From: Bacillota bacterium
Lineage (GTDB): Bacteria; Bacillota; Limnochordia; DTU080
Direction of reading: 5' to 3'
Assembly (NCBI GenBank): GCA_012840225.1
Contig: DULU01000022.1
Span: 1 to 40,192, forward strand
Length of the DNA stretch: 40,192 bases
Shown here: piece after piece, positions 16,269 through 24,908 of the stretch
How the letters are laid out: each line of letters starts with the position of its first letter
Numbering within the stretch: the first letter of the stretch is position 1
Notes under the pieces: model-generated
What the model was told of the DNA's origin: nothing
Seen by the model: the letters and a program-made list of their open reading frames with translations, nothing else
The model's database searches: none
Program-made: the position numbers and the translations under genes

Positions 16269-17153
16269 TTGCCGCTACCCGATCTGACCCCCGCCATCGT
16301 GGAATTGATCAGGCGCACCTCCAGTTCCCTGCCGCCGGATGTCAAAAAAGCTTTGCAGGAAGCCAAAGCTGCCGAAGCCGAAGGTTCGACGGCGCAGTCG
16401 CTGTTGCAGATCATGCTGGAGAACGCCGCTTTGGCGGAGACCCAATCCACCCCCCTGTGCCAGGATACGGGCATCCCGTTTTTCGCCGTGGATCTGATGC
16501 CGGAGTGGTCCAAGGAGGCATTGCGTCGGCAGATCGCCGCCGCACTGGTGGTCGCCACCGAAAAATCGTACCTGCGTCCCAATGCTGTGGACAGCCTCAC
16601 GGCAGCGAATCCGGGCACAAATTTGGGCTCCGGTCTCCCGGATATCGACTTTGCGGAATGGCCCCGGGCTGAACTTCGCATCAGGCTGCTGCTGAAAGGG
16701 GGCGGCAGCGAAAATGTCGGCAGTCAATATGCTTTGCCCGACAGGGAATTGCTGGCCGGCCGCGATCTGGAAGGGGTGCGGCGGGCGGTGCTGCATGCCG
16801 TGTACAAAGCCCAGGGGCAAGGCTGCCCGCCGGGCATCTTGGGGGTGTGTATCGGCGGTGATCGGGCCCGCGGTTATCTGGCGGCCAAGAAACAGCTTTT
16901 CCGGCCGCTGGATGAGGAAAACCCGGATCCGGTGCTGGCGGCGCTGGAAAGGCGGATCCTTGAGGAAGCCAACACGCTCGACATAGGCCCGATGGGATTG
17001 GGGGGAAAGAGCACATTGCTTGGAGTGAAGATCGGCACCCTCGCCCGTCACCCGGCTTCATATTTTGTCTCCGTCGCTTATATGTGCTGGGAATGCCGCC
17101 GGGGCGTGCTTACTTTTAACGAGGCGGAAGGAGTGCGTTACACATATGCCTGA
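16269..17153 (+). CDS. Class I fumarate hydratase, alpha subunit
   Basis: Iron-sulfur subunit of the two-subunit, oxygen-sensitive fumarase that interconverts fumarate and malate. The family motifs are PLCQDTGIPFF (C64), GGGSENVGS, GCPPGILGVCIGGDR (C186), GPMGLGGKST and AYMCWECRRG (C273). C64, C186 and C273 are the likely [4Fe-4S] ligands. I chose TTG 16269, eight bases after GAGGGGAG at 16253-16260; ATG 16251 is an alternative with no good site and six more residues. L-tartrate dehydratase subunits share this fold, so the substrate is an inference. The short A/T-rich gap before it has TGATAAAAT repeats but no -35 match. It overlaps its partner gene by eight bases. Confidence 0.88.
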   Translation: MPLPDLTPAIVELIRRTSSSLPPDVKKALQEAKAAEAEGSTAQSLLQIMLENAALAETQSTPLCQDTGIPFFAVDLMPEWSKEALRRQIAAALVVATEKSYLRPNAVDSLTAANPGTNLGSGLPDIDFAEWPRAELRIRLLLKGGGSENVGSQYALPDRELLAGRDLEGVRRAVLHAVYKAQGQGCPPGILGVCIGGDRARGYLAAKKQLFRPLDEENPDPVLAALERRILEEANTLDIGPMGLGGKSTLLGVKIGTLARHPASYFVSVAYMCWECRRGVLTFNEAEGVRYTYA

Positions 17154-17829
17154 GCAAATGGTCCTCTGCTCGCCGCTCAGCCTGGAAGAGGTGAAATCCC
17201 TGCGGGTGGGCGATCTGGTTTTGCTGAACGGCCTTATCTTGACGGCCCGGGATGCCGCCCACAAATACCTGGCCTGCGACCTCGTTGATGGCGGAAAAAC
17301 GGTGGAAGATCGCCGCCTTTGGGAACGCCTGAGGTGCATTCTGGATGGCGGGGTGATCTATCATTGCGGGCCAGTGGCCATGCCGGTGCCCGGGGCGCCG
17401 GAGCCGGGGGCGCAAGAGCCTGATGCGACAGGTCACGGCGGTGACCCTGGAAAAAGCAGCTGGCGGCTCACCGCCGCCGGGCCCACCACCAGCATGCGCG
17501 AGGAAATGTATGAAGGAGAAATCATCCGGCGTTATGGGGTGAGAGCCGTGATCGGCAAGGGCGGCATGGGTCGGGGGACGCTGGCGGCCTGTCAAAAATA
17601 TGGTGCGGTTTACCTGCATACCGTGGGCGGGGCGGCCGCCGTGCTGAGCCGGCATATCAGGGAGGTGAAAGAGGTATTTAAGCCGGAGTTTGGCTGGCCT
17701 GAGGCCATGTGGCTTTTGGAGGTGGAGGCTTTTCCGGCTGTGGTCACCATGGACGCCTATGGGAGGAGCCGTCATGAAGAAGTGGCTGTCCGCTCAGCCG
17801 CCCGCCTGCAAAAACTTATGGAAACTTGA
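17146..17829 (+). CDS. Class I fumarate hydratase, beta subunit
   Basis: Partner subunit of the class I fumarase. The conserved segments are LTARDAAHKYL, IYHCGP, AAGPTTSMREEM, IGKGGMG, and HTVGGAAAVL, followed by WLLEVEAFPAVVTMDAYG. The ATG overlaps the end of the alpha gene by eight bases, with AAGGAG at about 17128-17133. At 227 residues it is about 30-40 residues longer than the usual ~190. The excess is a Pro/Gly-rich stretch at residues 79-105 (VPGAPEPGAQEP and following), placed between the GP motif and AAGPTTS. The gene ends in front of a strong terminator, closing the unit. Confidence 0.87.
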   Translation: MPEQMVLCSPLSLEEVKSLRVGDLVLLNGLILTARDAAHKYLACDLVDGGKTVEDRRLWERLRCILDGGVIYHCGPVAMPVPGAPEPGAQEPDATGHGGDPGKSSWRLTAAGPTTSMREEMYEGEIIRRYGVRAVIGKGGMGRGTLAACQKYGAVYLHTVGGAAAVLSRHIREVKEVFKPEFGWPEAMWLLEVEAFPAVVTMDAYGRSRHEEVAVRSAARLQKLMET

Positions 17830-17858
17830 GCCGGGCGGTGGTATCATAACGTCAGAAA

Positions 17859-17901
17859 CCGCCATGCACCGCGGGGAGCCGCGCGGCCCGGCGGTTTTTT
17901 T
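17859..17901 (+). terminator. Rho-independent terminator after the fumarase genes
   Basis: CCGCC (17859-17863) pairs with GGCGG (17890-17894), and inside it CCGCG pairs with CGCGG. Seven T follow at 17895-17901. A competing pairing, GGCGGT at 17834-17839 with ACCGCC at 17858-17863, would disrupt the 5' arm. Confidence 0.75.
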
Positions 17902-18035
17902 CTGCTTATTTAAGCATTTCCGGGCTAGACGTTACCGGGTGACCCTGTTTCCGCTGCGCATATTTTTACCGGCCATAGGCTTCATCACGGCAAGGAATGT
18001 TAATAATAAAGCTGGAGGAAAAGGAGGAGCGACCG

Positions 18036-18266
18036 TTGACCGAGGATGTGATGCCGGGCACCGGTGTGCTGGCTTTTTACTGTCCGGTGTGTCGCATGGA
18101 GACCATGCATAACGTCGCCGGGCAAAAAGGCCAGGTATATGCCTTGGCGTGCACCGTGTGCCGCAATGGTTCCCTGATCTCGGCCGAACAGATGCGCCGG
18201 TGCCGGGAGCGTTGGGAGGAGGAGCTGAAGGAGATCATCGCTCACCTGGATTCTCCCGGAAATTAG
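18036..18266 (+). CDS. Small CxxC zinc-ribbon protein, function unknown
   Basis: A 76-residue protein with two knuckles, FYCPVCRMETMH (C16, C19) and LACTVCRNGSLIS (C39, C42), which probably bind one zinc ion. The C-terminal 25 residues form a charged helix (RRCRERWEEELKEII). I chose TTG 18036, eight bases after AAGGAGG at 18021-18027; a start at 17997 would add 13 residues without a good site. It is alone between the fumarase terminator and dprA, and no promoter is convincing in the 17902-18035 gap. The fold suggests nucleic-acid or protein binding; I cannot name a function. Confidence 0.8.
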   Translation: MTEDVMPGTGVLAFYCPVCRMETMHNVAGQKGQVYALACTVCRNGSLISAEQMRRCRERWEEELKEIIAHLDSPGN

Positions 18267-18333
18267 CCGGCTCTTTTGGCGCCGGGCGGAAGCGGAAGCA
18301 TGTCACACGGCAAAAACAAAAGGAGCGCCGTCC

Positions 18334-19497
18334 ATGAAACATGCCGATGATCTTTCTGCCCGTCGTTTAGCGTGGATTGGACTGAATTTTCTGCCTGGTT
18401 GGGGTCCGGTACGCATCTGGGAAGCAGTGGGCAAAGATAAAGATCCCTTGCCCGTCTGGCGCCGTTTCCGTTCACTCTGGCCCGATGATACCGGGCAACA
18501 GATCATCCGCCAAGCCCAGATGCATGGGGTGCAGATCGTCACGTATGATGATGCCGCCTATCCCCGGAACCTGAAGATGATGGACTACCCGCCGCCCGTG
18601 CTATTCATGCAGGGGGAAATATATGCTCTCGACGCCGCGGCTGTGGCCATAGTCGGTTCCCGCCGGGCCTCGGCCCAGGGGATCAAGCTGGCCTATACCC
18701 TGGCCGAAGGTCTGGCCAATAACGGTATCACCATCGTCAGCGGGCTGGCGGCCGGCATTGATGCCGCCGCCCATCGCGGCGCCCTGGCGGCGGGAGGAAG
18801 GACCATCGCCGTTTTGGGCAACGGTCTGGATATCATCTATCCGGCCTGCAACCGGGACCTGGCCAAATGCATCCTGGCCCACAAAGATAACGGGGCTATC
18901 GTCAGCCAGTTTCCCTGCGGGACCCCGCCAAAACCGGGGCATTTTCCCCTGCGCAACCAGATCATTGCCGGTCTGTCTTTGGGGACCCTGGTAGTTGAGG
19001 CCAGAGAAAACAGCGGCGCCATCATCACCGCCCGCCAGGCCGACGCCCTGAGCCGCACGGTGATGGTCTGCCCGGGCGATCCACTGCGGCAGCACACTCT
19101 GGGCTCCAACCGTTTTCTGCAGGAAGCCTACCGTCCCAAAGCCGCAGGGAAAGAAACCCGCGTCGAAATGGTGCTCTGCGTGGAGGATATCCTCAACTGC
19201 CTGGAAGAACAGCTGGTGGCAGTAACAGGCTATTCCCGCCTGGTCGGGGCGGCGGCCCTCCCCGGGGTGGTAGACAGCAGCGCATTCGAGACGGCGGTCC
19301 CGGACGGGCAAAAGAAGTTGGCCAGAAACATATGGTGTGTTCTATCTGAAGGACCGGCGGGCATAGACATTATCGCCTTGCGTTCCGGGAATAACGTTTC
19401 CGAGGTGAGGGCTTGCCTGGGTTGGCTGGAAGTGGCCGGCAAGGTGGAGCGCCACCACGGGGAAATCTATTCTCTCTGCTCGCTTGCGCCGTTTTGA
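18334..19497 (+). CDS. dprA: DNA processing protein DprA
   Basis: Loads RecA onto incoming single-stranded DNA during transformation; also widespread in non-competent species. Residues 1-60 are helical. The Rossmann core has AIVGSRRASAQGIKLA, SGLAAGIDAAAHRGAL, VLGNGLDIIYP and ARENSGAIITARQAD. The C-terminal winged helix (about 325-387) matches the DprA DML1-like domain. At 387 residues it is a full-length form. ATG 18334 follows AAAGGAG by about eight bases. topA follows, as in many Firmicutes. Confidence 0.95.
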   Translation: MKHADDLSARRLAWIGLNFLPGWGPVRIWEAVGKDKDPLPVWRRFRSLWPDDTGQQIIRQAQMHGVQIVTYDDAAYPRNLKMMDYPPPVLFMQGEIYALDAAAVAIVGSRRASAQGIKLAYTLAEGLANNGITIVSGLAAGIDAAAHRGALAAGGRTIAVLGNGLDIIYPACNRDLAKCILAHKDNGAIVSQFPCGTPPKPGHFPLRNQIIAGLSLGTLVVEARENSGAIITARQADALSRTVMVCPGDPLRQHTLGSNRFLQEAYRPKAAGKETRVEMVLCVEDILNCLEEQLVAVTGYSRLVGAAALPGVVDSSAFETAVPDGQKKLARNIWCVLSEGPAGIDIIALRSGNNVSEVRACLGWLEVAGKVERHHGEIYSLCSLAPF

Positions 19498-19558
19498 GAC
19501 AATATGGTAACATGACTCATGGTCTATAGGCAGTGCATCTTTAGGAGGCAACCCGGTT

Positions 19559-21691
19559 TTGAGCACGCTCGTCATAGTTGAATCACCGGCCAAAGCTCGC
19601 ACCATAAGCAAATTCCTGGGGCGGCGATATGCGGTCAAAGCTTCCATGGGCCATGTGCGCGATTTGCCCAAAAGCCAGTTTGGGGTGGATGTGAATAATA
19701 ATTTCGCCCCGCGGTATATTACCGTGCGCGGGCAGGGAGAGGTCCTGCGGGAGCTGAAAGCTTTGGCGGAGAAGTCCGGTAAAGTGCTTCTGGCCACAGA
19801 CCCGGACAGGGAAGGCGAGGCTATTTCCTGGCACCTCTCCGAAGTGTTGAAACTGGACCCCTCGCAGCCCATCCGCATCGTATTTCACGAGATTACCAAG
19901 GAAGCCATTCAGAAAGCCGTCGGCAATCCGCAGCCTATCGACATGCGCCTGGTCGACGCTCAGCAGGCCCGGCGGGTGCTGGACCGGGTGGTCGGCTATA
20001 AACTGAGCCCGTTTCTCTGGGAAAAGATCAAACCGGGATTGTCGGCCGGCCGGGTCCAGTCCCCGGCTTTGAGGCTGATCTGTGATCGGGAAAAAGAGAT
20101 CGAGGAATTTGTAAAAGAGGAATACTGGACGATCGATGCCTATTTGGTCAAAGGAGAGAGCGGGCGGGAATTCCAGGCCCGCCTGCACCAGGCCGACGGG
20201 CAGAAGATCGCCATCAAATCGGAAGCAGAGGCGTCTGCTCTCACCTCCGAGCTGAAGCGCGCCGTCTTCACCGTCGAAAACGTGCAGCGCAGTGAGCGGC
20301 GTCGTAAACCCCCGCCGCCCTTTACCACCAGCACTCTGCAGCAGGAGGCGGCTCGCCGGCTCTCCTTTACAGCGCGCCGCACCATGACTGTGGCGCAGCA
20401 GTTATATGAAGGCCTGGATATCGGCGCCGCCGGCCCGGTCGGCTTGATCACATATCTGCGCACCGACTCGACCAACATCGCCGAGGTGGCGCAAAAGGAA
20501 GCGCGCGCCTTTATCGAACAGAACCTGGGTCCGGAATACCGGCCCGCCAAACCGCCGCAATACAAGACCCCGGCAGGAGCCCAGGCGGCCCATGAGGCGA
20601 TCCGGCCCACCTCGGTGGAGCGCCGGCCCGAAACGCTCAAAGAATACTTAACCAGGGATCAATATCTGTTGTACAACCTGATCTGGCAGAGATTCCTGGC
20701 CAGCCAGATGACTCCGGCGGTCTATGATACCGTCAACGTCGACATAAAAGCCGTCGCTGCCGGGGAAAGCGGCACCCCGCGCCGTTTCCTGCTGAAAGCC
20801 GGCGGCTCCACCCTGAAATTCCCCGGCTACCTTTCCATCTATAAGGAGCAGGCCGAGGAGGATAAAAGCCAGGATGCCGACCAGGAAGGGGCCAACAATG
20901 CACTGCTCCCTGATTTACAGCCGGATGAGGTGCTCTCCTGCCGCCGGGTAGAGCCGGCGCAGCATTTTACCCAACCACCGCCGCGGTATACGGAAGCCAC
21001 CTTGGTGAAAACCCTGGAGGAGCTGGGGCTGGGCCGGCCGAGCACCTATGTCACCATCATCGATACCTTGCTGCGCCGGGGCTATGTCACCAGGGAGGAC
21101 AGGCGCTTCGTCCCCACCGAGCTGGGGAAAATCACCGTCGCCCTGCTGAAGAAGCACTTCCCCGACGTGGTGGATGTGGAATTCACCGCCCAGATGGAAA
21201 AGGCTCTCGACGCCATAGAAGAAGGCAACAGAGAATGGACTTCGGTGATGAGAGCCTTCTATGATCCCTTCATGAAGACGCTGGAGCAAGCCCATGTGGA
21301 AGCGGAAGAGGTGCAGATCAGCGAAGAGGTAACCGAGGAGAAATGCCCCAGCTGCGGGCGCAACATGGTGATCAAGTGGGGCCGTTTCGGCAAATTCATG
21401 GCCTGTCCGGGCTATCCCGCCTGCCGGAACACCAAGCCGCTCAGCGAGGATATCGGAGTGCCTTGTCCCAAATGCGGGCAGCCGCTGGTAGCCAGGCATA
21501 CCAAGCGCGGCCGCACTTTTTATGGTTGCAAAGGGTACCCGCAGTGCCGGTTTACCAGTTGGCAGAAGCCGGTACCGCAAGCCTGTCCGCAGTGCGGCGG
21601 GCTGATGGTGGAGCAGCGCCGGCGCGGCAAAGAAGCGGAATGGGTGTGTGCCGACAAAGCCTGCGGTTTCAGGAAGCAGGCCGGGCAATGA
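19559..21691 (+). CDS. topA: DNA topoisomerase I
   Basis: Type IA topoisomerase that relaxes negative supercoils. The Toprim domain has IVESPAKARTI (E8) and ATDPDREGEAI (D81, D83). The catalytic tyrosine is Y299 in GLITYLRTDST. The C-terminal tail has three cysteine-rich zinc ribbons: CPSCGRNMV, CPKCGQPLV and CPQCGGLMV, each with a second cysteine pair. At 710 residues the length is usual. TTG 19559 is 10 bases after AGGAGG (19543-19548). The gap upstream shows only weak promoter-like words. In Bacillus trmFO and a xerC-type recombinase gene lie between topA and hslV; here they are missing. Confidence 0.96.
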   Translation: MSTLVIVESPAKARTISKFLGRRYAVKASMGHVRDLPKSQFGVDVNNNFAPRYITVRGQGEVLRELKALAEKSGKVLLATDPDREGEAISWHLSEVLKLDPSQPIRIVFHEITKEAIQKAVGNPQPIDMRLVDAQQARRVLDRVVGYKLSPFLWEKIKPGLSAGRVQSPALRLICDREKEIEEFVKEEYWTIDAYLVKGESGREFQARLHQADGQKIAIKSEAEASALTSELKRAVFTVENVQRSERRRKPPPPFTTSTLQQEAARRLSFTARRTMTVAQQLYEGLDIGAAGPVGLITYLRTDSTNIAEVAQKEARAFIEQNLGPEYRPAKPPQYKTPAGAQAAHEAIRPTSVERRPETLKEYLTRDQYLLYNLIWQRFLASQMTPAVYDTVNVDIKAVAAGESGTPRRFLLKAGGSTLKFPGYLSIYKEQAEEDKSQDADQEGANNALLPDLQPDEVLSCRRVEPAQHFTQPPPRYTEATLVKTLEELGLGRPSTYVTIIDTLLRRGYVTREDRRFVPTELGKITVALLKKHFPDVVDVEFTAQMEKALDAIEEGNREWTSVMRAFYDPFMKTLEQAHVEAEEVQISEEVTEEKCPSCGRNMVIKWGRFGKFMACPGYPACRNTKPLSEDIGVPCPKCGQPLVARHTKRGRTFYGCKGYPQCRFTSWQKPVPQACPQCGGLMVEQRRRGKEAEWVCADKACGFRKQAGQ

Positions 21692-21724
21692 TACTTTGGC
21701 CTCGGGCCATAGGAGTGCGGAATA

Positions 21725-22264
21725 ATGATAGAAACATTCCGGGCGACGACCATAGTGGCGGTGAAAAAAGGTGAAGCAGGGGCTATGGCCGGCGACGGTC
21801 AGGTCACCATGGGTGAGCATACCATTGTAAAAAACAGCGCCAAAAAGGTCAGGCGCTTGAGCGACTATGATGTGCTGGCCGGATTTGCCGGGGCGGCGGC
21901 CGACGCCCTGGCCCTCTTCGACAAATTTGAGGCTAGGCTGGCTCAGCATCAAGGCCATCTCCTGCGGGCGGCGGTGGATTTGGCCAAGGAATGGCGGACC
22001 GACCGAGTGCTGCGTCAGCTGCAGGCTTTGCTGGTGGTGATGGATCGCCATAGCTTGCTCGTGATCTCTGGCACCGGGGAAATTATCGAACCGGACGACG
22101 GTATTGCCGCCATCGGTTCGGGAGGGGCCTATGCCCTGGCAGCTGCCCGGGCGCTGGCCCGCTACACGGAGATGACTCCTCGGGAAATTGCCCGGACGGC
22201 TTTGGAAATAACCTCACAGATCTGTATCTACACCAACGATCGCCTCACAGTGGAAGAATTGTGA
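21725..22264 (+). CDS. hslV: ATP-dependent protease subunit HslV
   Basis: Proteolytic subunit of the HslVU complex, a proteasome-like threonine protease. The short N-terminal propeptide is MIETFRA, followed by the catalytic TTIVAV; the N-terminal nucleophile would be Thr8. [14 protein letters not shown] and [13 protein letters not shown] are all conserved. At 179 residues it is full length. ATG 21725 follows AGGAG at 21711-21715. hslU begins 22 bases later. Confidence 0.95.
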   Translation: MIETFRATTIVAVKKGEAGAMAGDGQVTMGEHTIVKNSAKKVRRLSDYDVLAGFAGAAADALALFDKFEARLAQHQGHLLRAAVDLAKEWRTDRVLRQLQALLVVMDRHSLLVISGTGEIIEPDDGIAAIGSGGAYALAAARALARYTEMTPREIARTALEITSQICIYTNDRLTVEEL

Positions 22265-22286
22265 CGGGAAAAGGGAGTGTGGGGCT

Positions 22287-23690
22287 ATGGACAATAATCT
22301 CACGCCGAGAGAGATTGTGGCGCAGTTGGATCAGTATATCATCGGTCAGGAGCAAGCCAAAAAGGCGGTGGCCATAGCGCTGCGCAACCGTTACCGCCGG
22401 CAACTCCTGCCGCCGGAGCTGCAGGAAGAGGTGGCGCCGAAGAATATACTGATGATCGGGCCCACTGGGGTGGGCAAGACGGAGATCGCCAGGCGTCTGG
22501 CCCGCCTGGCCGATGCCCCTTTCATCAAGGTGGAAGCCACCAAGTTCACCGAAGTGGGATATGTGGGGCGCGATGTGGAGTCCATTATCCGGGACCTGGT
22601 GGAGATCTCCCTGCACCAGGTAAAGCAGGCCCGCATGGAGGAAGTGCGTGAAAAAGCCGCCGAGCAGGTGGAAGAGCGGCTGCTGGCGGCGTTGTGTCCT
22701 GAGCCTAAGGGAGAGAGTTCTCCCTCTCCCCTCGTCATGTTGTTCGGCCGGCAAGGCGGTAAGGAAGAAGAAGAGACTACTCCGGCCGCTCCGAAAAAAG
22801 AGGAGCGCTTCAGCCACGTCAAGGAGCGCCTGCTGGCGCAGCTGCGGGCCGGTCAGCTGGAAGAGCGCGTCGTGGAGATCGAAGTGGAAGACAATAGCCA
22901 AAAGACGCTGGAGCTCTTCACCGGGTTCGGCATGGAGGAGATGGGCTTCAACCTGCAGGACATCTTCGGCCAGATGTGGCCCAAGCGCCGGCGGCGGCGC
23001 AAGCTCACCGTGGCGGCGGCGCGCAAGATCTTGCAGCAGGAGGAAGCGCAAAAGCTGATCGACATGGAGGAGGCTACCGCCGCCGCCATCCGCCGGGTCG
23101 AACAAAACGGCATCGTCTTCATCGATGAGATAGACAAGATCGCCGGTCCGGAAAAGAGCGTCGGGCCCGATGTCTCCAGAGAAGGCGTGCAGCGGGACAT
23201 CTTGCCAATCGTCGAAGGATGCACGGTAAATACCAAGTACGGTCCGGTGAAGACCGATCATATTCTCTTCATCGCTGCCGGGGCATTCCACTCCGCCAAA
23301 CCCTCCGATCTCATACCCGAGCTGCAAGGGCGCTTTCCCATAAGGGTGGAGCTGAAAAGCCTCACCAAAGAGGATTTCCGGCGCATCCTGGTGGAGCCTC
23401 AGAATGCTTTGGTAAAGCAGTATGTCGCTTTGCTGAAAACGGAGGGAATAAAGCTCACTTTCACCGCTGAGGCTCTGGAGGAGATCGCCGCCGTTGCCGA
23501 GCTTGTGAACAGCCGGACGGAGAACATCGGGGCGAGAAGGCTGCACACCATCATGGAGAAATTGTTGGAAGAGCTCTCCTTTTCGGCGCCGGAAAGAGGG
23601 GAGAGCGAAGTGAGCATCGATGCCGCCTATGTCAGGGAAAAACTGACCTCCCTGGCCGGGAATGAAGATCTCAGCCGGTATATTCTGTAA
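22287..23690 (+). CDS. hslU: ATP-dependent protease ATPase subunit HslU
   Basis: AAA+ unfoldase that feeds substrates to HslV. It opens [19 protein letters not shown], with Walker [10 protein letters not shown] (58-66) and Walker [10 protein letters not shown] (about 277-285). The I domain is inserted between them (about 110-240). [15 protein letters not shown] is the sensor region. The C-terminal LSRYIL is the tail that docks into HslV. At 467 residues the length is usual. A GC-rich repeat after the stop (near 23705-23723) has no T-run. Confidence 0.96.
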   Translation: MDNNLTPREIVAQLDQYIIGQEQAKKAVAIALRNRYRRQLLPPELQEEVAPKNILMIGPTGVGKTEIARRLARLADAPFIKVEATKFTEVGYVGRDVESIIRDLVEISLHQVKQARMEEVREKAAEQVEERLLAALCPEPKGESSPSPLVMLFGRQGGKEEEETTPAAPKKEERFSHVKERLLAQLRAGQLEERVVEIEVEDNSQKTLELFTGFGMEEMGFNLQDIFGQMWPKRRRRRKLTVAAARKILQQEEAQKLIDMEEATAAAIRRVEQNGIVFIDEIDKIAGPEKSVGPDVSREGVQRDILPIVEGCTVNTKYGPVKTDHILFIAAGAFHSAKPSDLIPELQGRFPIRVELKSLTKEDFRRILVEPQNALVKQYVALLKTEGIKLTFTAEALEEIAAVAELVNSRTENIGARRLHTIMEKLLEELSFSAPERGESEVSIDAAYVREKLTSLAGNEDLSRYIL

Positions 23691-23779
23691 TGATCCGTTA
23701 TGAGATCCGGGGCGGCTCCGGACCAAAATAAAGGAATCGGCACCGGGGGTGAGAATGTAGCCCGCGGGGTGATGGGCTG

Positions 23780-24748
23780 ATGTCTCATCTTTTATCGCCT
23801 GAGGAATTGGCTGTGTTGCTCGGTAAGTCTCCCGGTCCGTCTTCTGCGGCAGAAAAAAGTATCACCGCGCCGTCTGCCTCCTGGCCCCCGGAAGCGGAGG
23901 TGGCCCGGGCGGCGGAGAAGGCTGGGGCGGCGCTGAACGGTATCTTGACCGGGGCCCTGGTAGTGGAGGCCGTAAAACTCTTGGCATGGGCCGATTTCTG
24001 CAGGAGGCTGCCGGTAAAAGGTCTGCTCCAAGCCTCTTTTCCTTTACCCGGCCGGGGTGTTGTCTATGCTTTTGCCGATCTGGCTCTGGCGTGGCCGCTC
24101 GATGAAAAAGGCGGGCCTTTTCTGCCTTCTGGGGAAGATGCCTCTCTTTTTTCGGGTTTCAGCCGTCTCACGGCTTTTCTTATCGGCCGCCTTCTGGATC
24201 ACTTCCGCCCTTTGGATAACGGCGGAGAACCGGCGGTAGAGGTGGCTCCCGCCGCCTGGCGGCGGTGGCCGGCGGAGAAGGTCAGCCTTACCCCGGAACT
24301 GGATAACGACCTCTCATATGTGATCGAATGGCGCCGGCCTGCACCCGAACGGTCTGAGGGCCGCCTCTTTCTCCTTTTCTCCCCAAAGACACTGACCGCC
24401 CGGGAAAGCGTCGAGAGCGGCTTGGCCGGAGAAAAACATGCTGCCGGAGAGCAGGTGCCGAGCCTTCCCGCCGCCGTCGGCGGTGCCCAGGCGACCGGCG
24501 ATCGGCCGGAGTTGGCTGCCGTGGCGGAGATACCGCTTCCCATCACTCTCTGCTTCCCGGCCGGCTCGGTGTCCGTGGTCGCCGCTGCCGCCTGGCAAAA
24601 AGGCTCTCTGCTTCATTTCAAGCTCCCGGCCTCAGCCGCCATTGCGGTGCAAGCCAACGGCTTCACCTTCGCTTACGGCGAGCTGGTGGGCAAAGAGGTT
24701 CTCGACCTGGTGCTGAAAATCACCGCCCTGAGGGGCCCGACGCCATGA
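23780..24748 (+). CDS. Divergent FliM-like motor-switch protein (SpoA domain)
   Basis: The 322-residue protein shows the three-part plan of flagellar FliM. It opens MSHLLSPEELAVLLG, like the CheY-binding LSQEEIDALL of FliM. The middle (about 40-215) includes AGAALNGILTG, FCRRLPVKGLL, which matches the FliM FIRSLPNPTLL region, a KGGPF site in place of GGPG, and LFLLFSPKTL near its end. The C-terminal 246-322 fits a SpoA (FliN/FliM) domain: IPLPITLCFPAGSVSVVAAA, then VQANGFTFAYGELVGKEVL. About 40 residues between them are Ala/Gly-rich. It may be a diverged motor-switch protein or a non-flagellar SpoA protein. In Bacillus codY and the flagellar operon follow hslU, so the place fits. ATG 23780 has a GGGGTGA site eight bases upstream. 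Confidence 0.65.
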   Translation: MSHLLSPEELAVLLGKSPGPSSAAEKSITAPSASWPPEAEVARAAEKAGAALNGILTGALVVEAVKLLAWADFCRRLPVKGLLQASFPLPGRGVVYAFADLALAWPLDEKGGPFLPSGEDASLFSGFSRLTAFLIGRLLDHFRPLDNGGEPAVEVAPAAWRRWPAEKVSLTPELDNDLSYVIEWRRPAPERSEGRLFLLFSPKTLTARESVESGLAGEKHAAGEQVPSLPAAVGGAQATGDRPELAAVAEIPLPITLCFPAGSVSVVAAAAWQKGSLLHFKLPASAAIAVQANGFTFAYGELVGKEVLDLVLKITALRGPTP

Positions 24749-24755
24749 TTTTGAG

Positions 24756-24784
24756 TTGATAGGCTTATCCATCCGTGGTATACT
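24756..24784 (+). promoter_or_regulatory. Sigma-A-like promoter of the rpsB-tsf operon
   Basis: TTGATA at 24756-24761 and TATACT at 24779-24784 are separated by 17 bases. Transcription would start near 24791. The TTGATA box lies eight bases after the stop of the FliM-like gene. Confidence 0.8.
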
Positions 24785-24799
24785 ACCCGATGGCTGATT

Positions 24800-24885
24800 A
24801 CACACGGGAGCCGGACCGCCTCGCCCGGGTGCCTTTCTTTCCTGTGGGAGAAAGGTGGGCAGGCGGGTAACACGGTCCCGGAGGA
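24800..24885 (+). promoter_or_regulatory. Structured rpsB leader, possible regulatory RNA
   Basis: The leader can fold as one long arm. The outer stem is CGGGA (24805-24809) with TCCCG (24876-24880). The middle stem is CCGCC-TC-GCCC (24816-24826) with GGGC-A-GGCGG (24857-24866). The inner stem is CCTTTCT (24832-24838) with AGAAAGG (24849-24855), closing a 10-base loop. No terminator T-run follows; the rpsB start site is just downstream. It may be an autoregulatory leader bound by S2. It does not match a riboswitch I can name. Confidence 0.45.
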
Positions 24886-24908
24886 ATAACCGAAAGGAAT
24901 GAGCAAAA

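Noticed and set aside
23705-23723. TCCGG and CCGGA repeat after hslU as a terminator.
   Set aside because: Only five pairs and no T-run; the next bases are A-rich.
22245-23726. Long minus-strand frame opposite hslU, and similar ones opposite smc, rplS-lepB and polC.
   Set aside because: They mirror strongly conserved + strand genes in GC-rich DNA and show no family motifs or ribosome binding sites.
24899-24908. ATG 24899 as the rpsB start.
   Set aside because: It is in a different frame from S2 and too close to its possible ribosome binding site.
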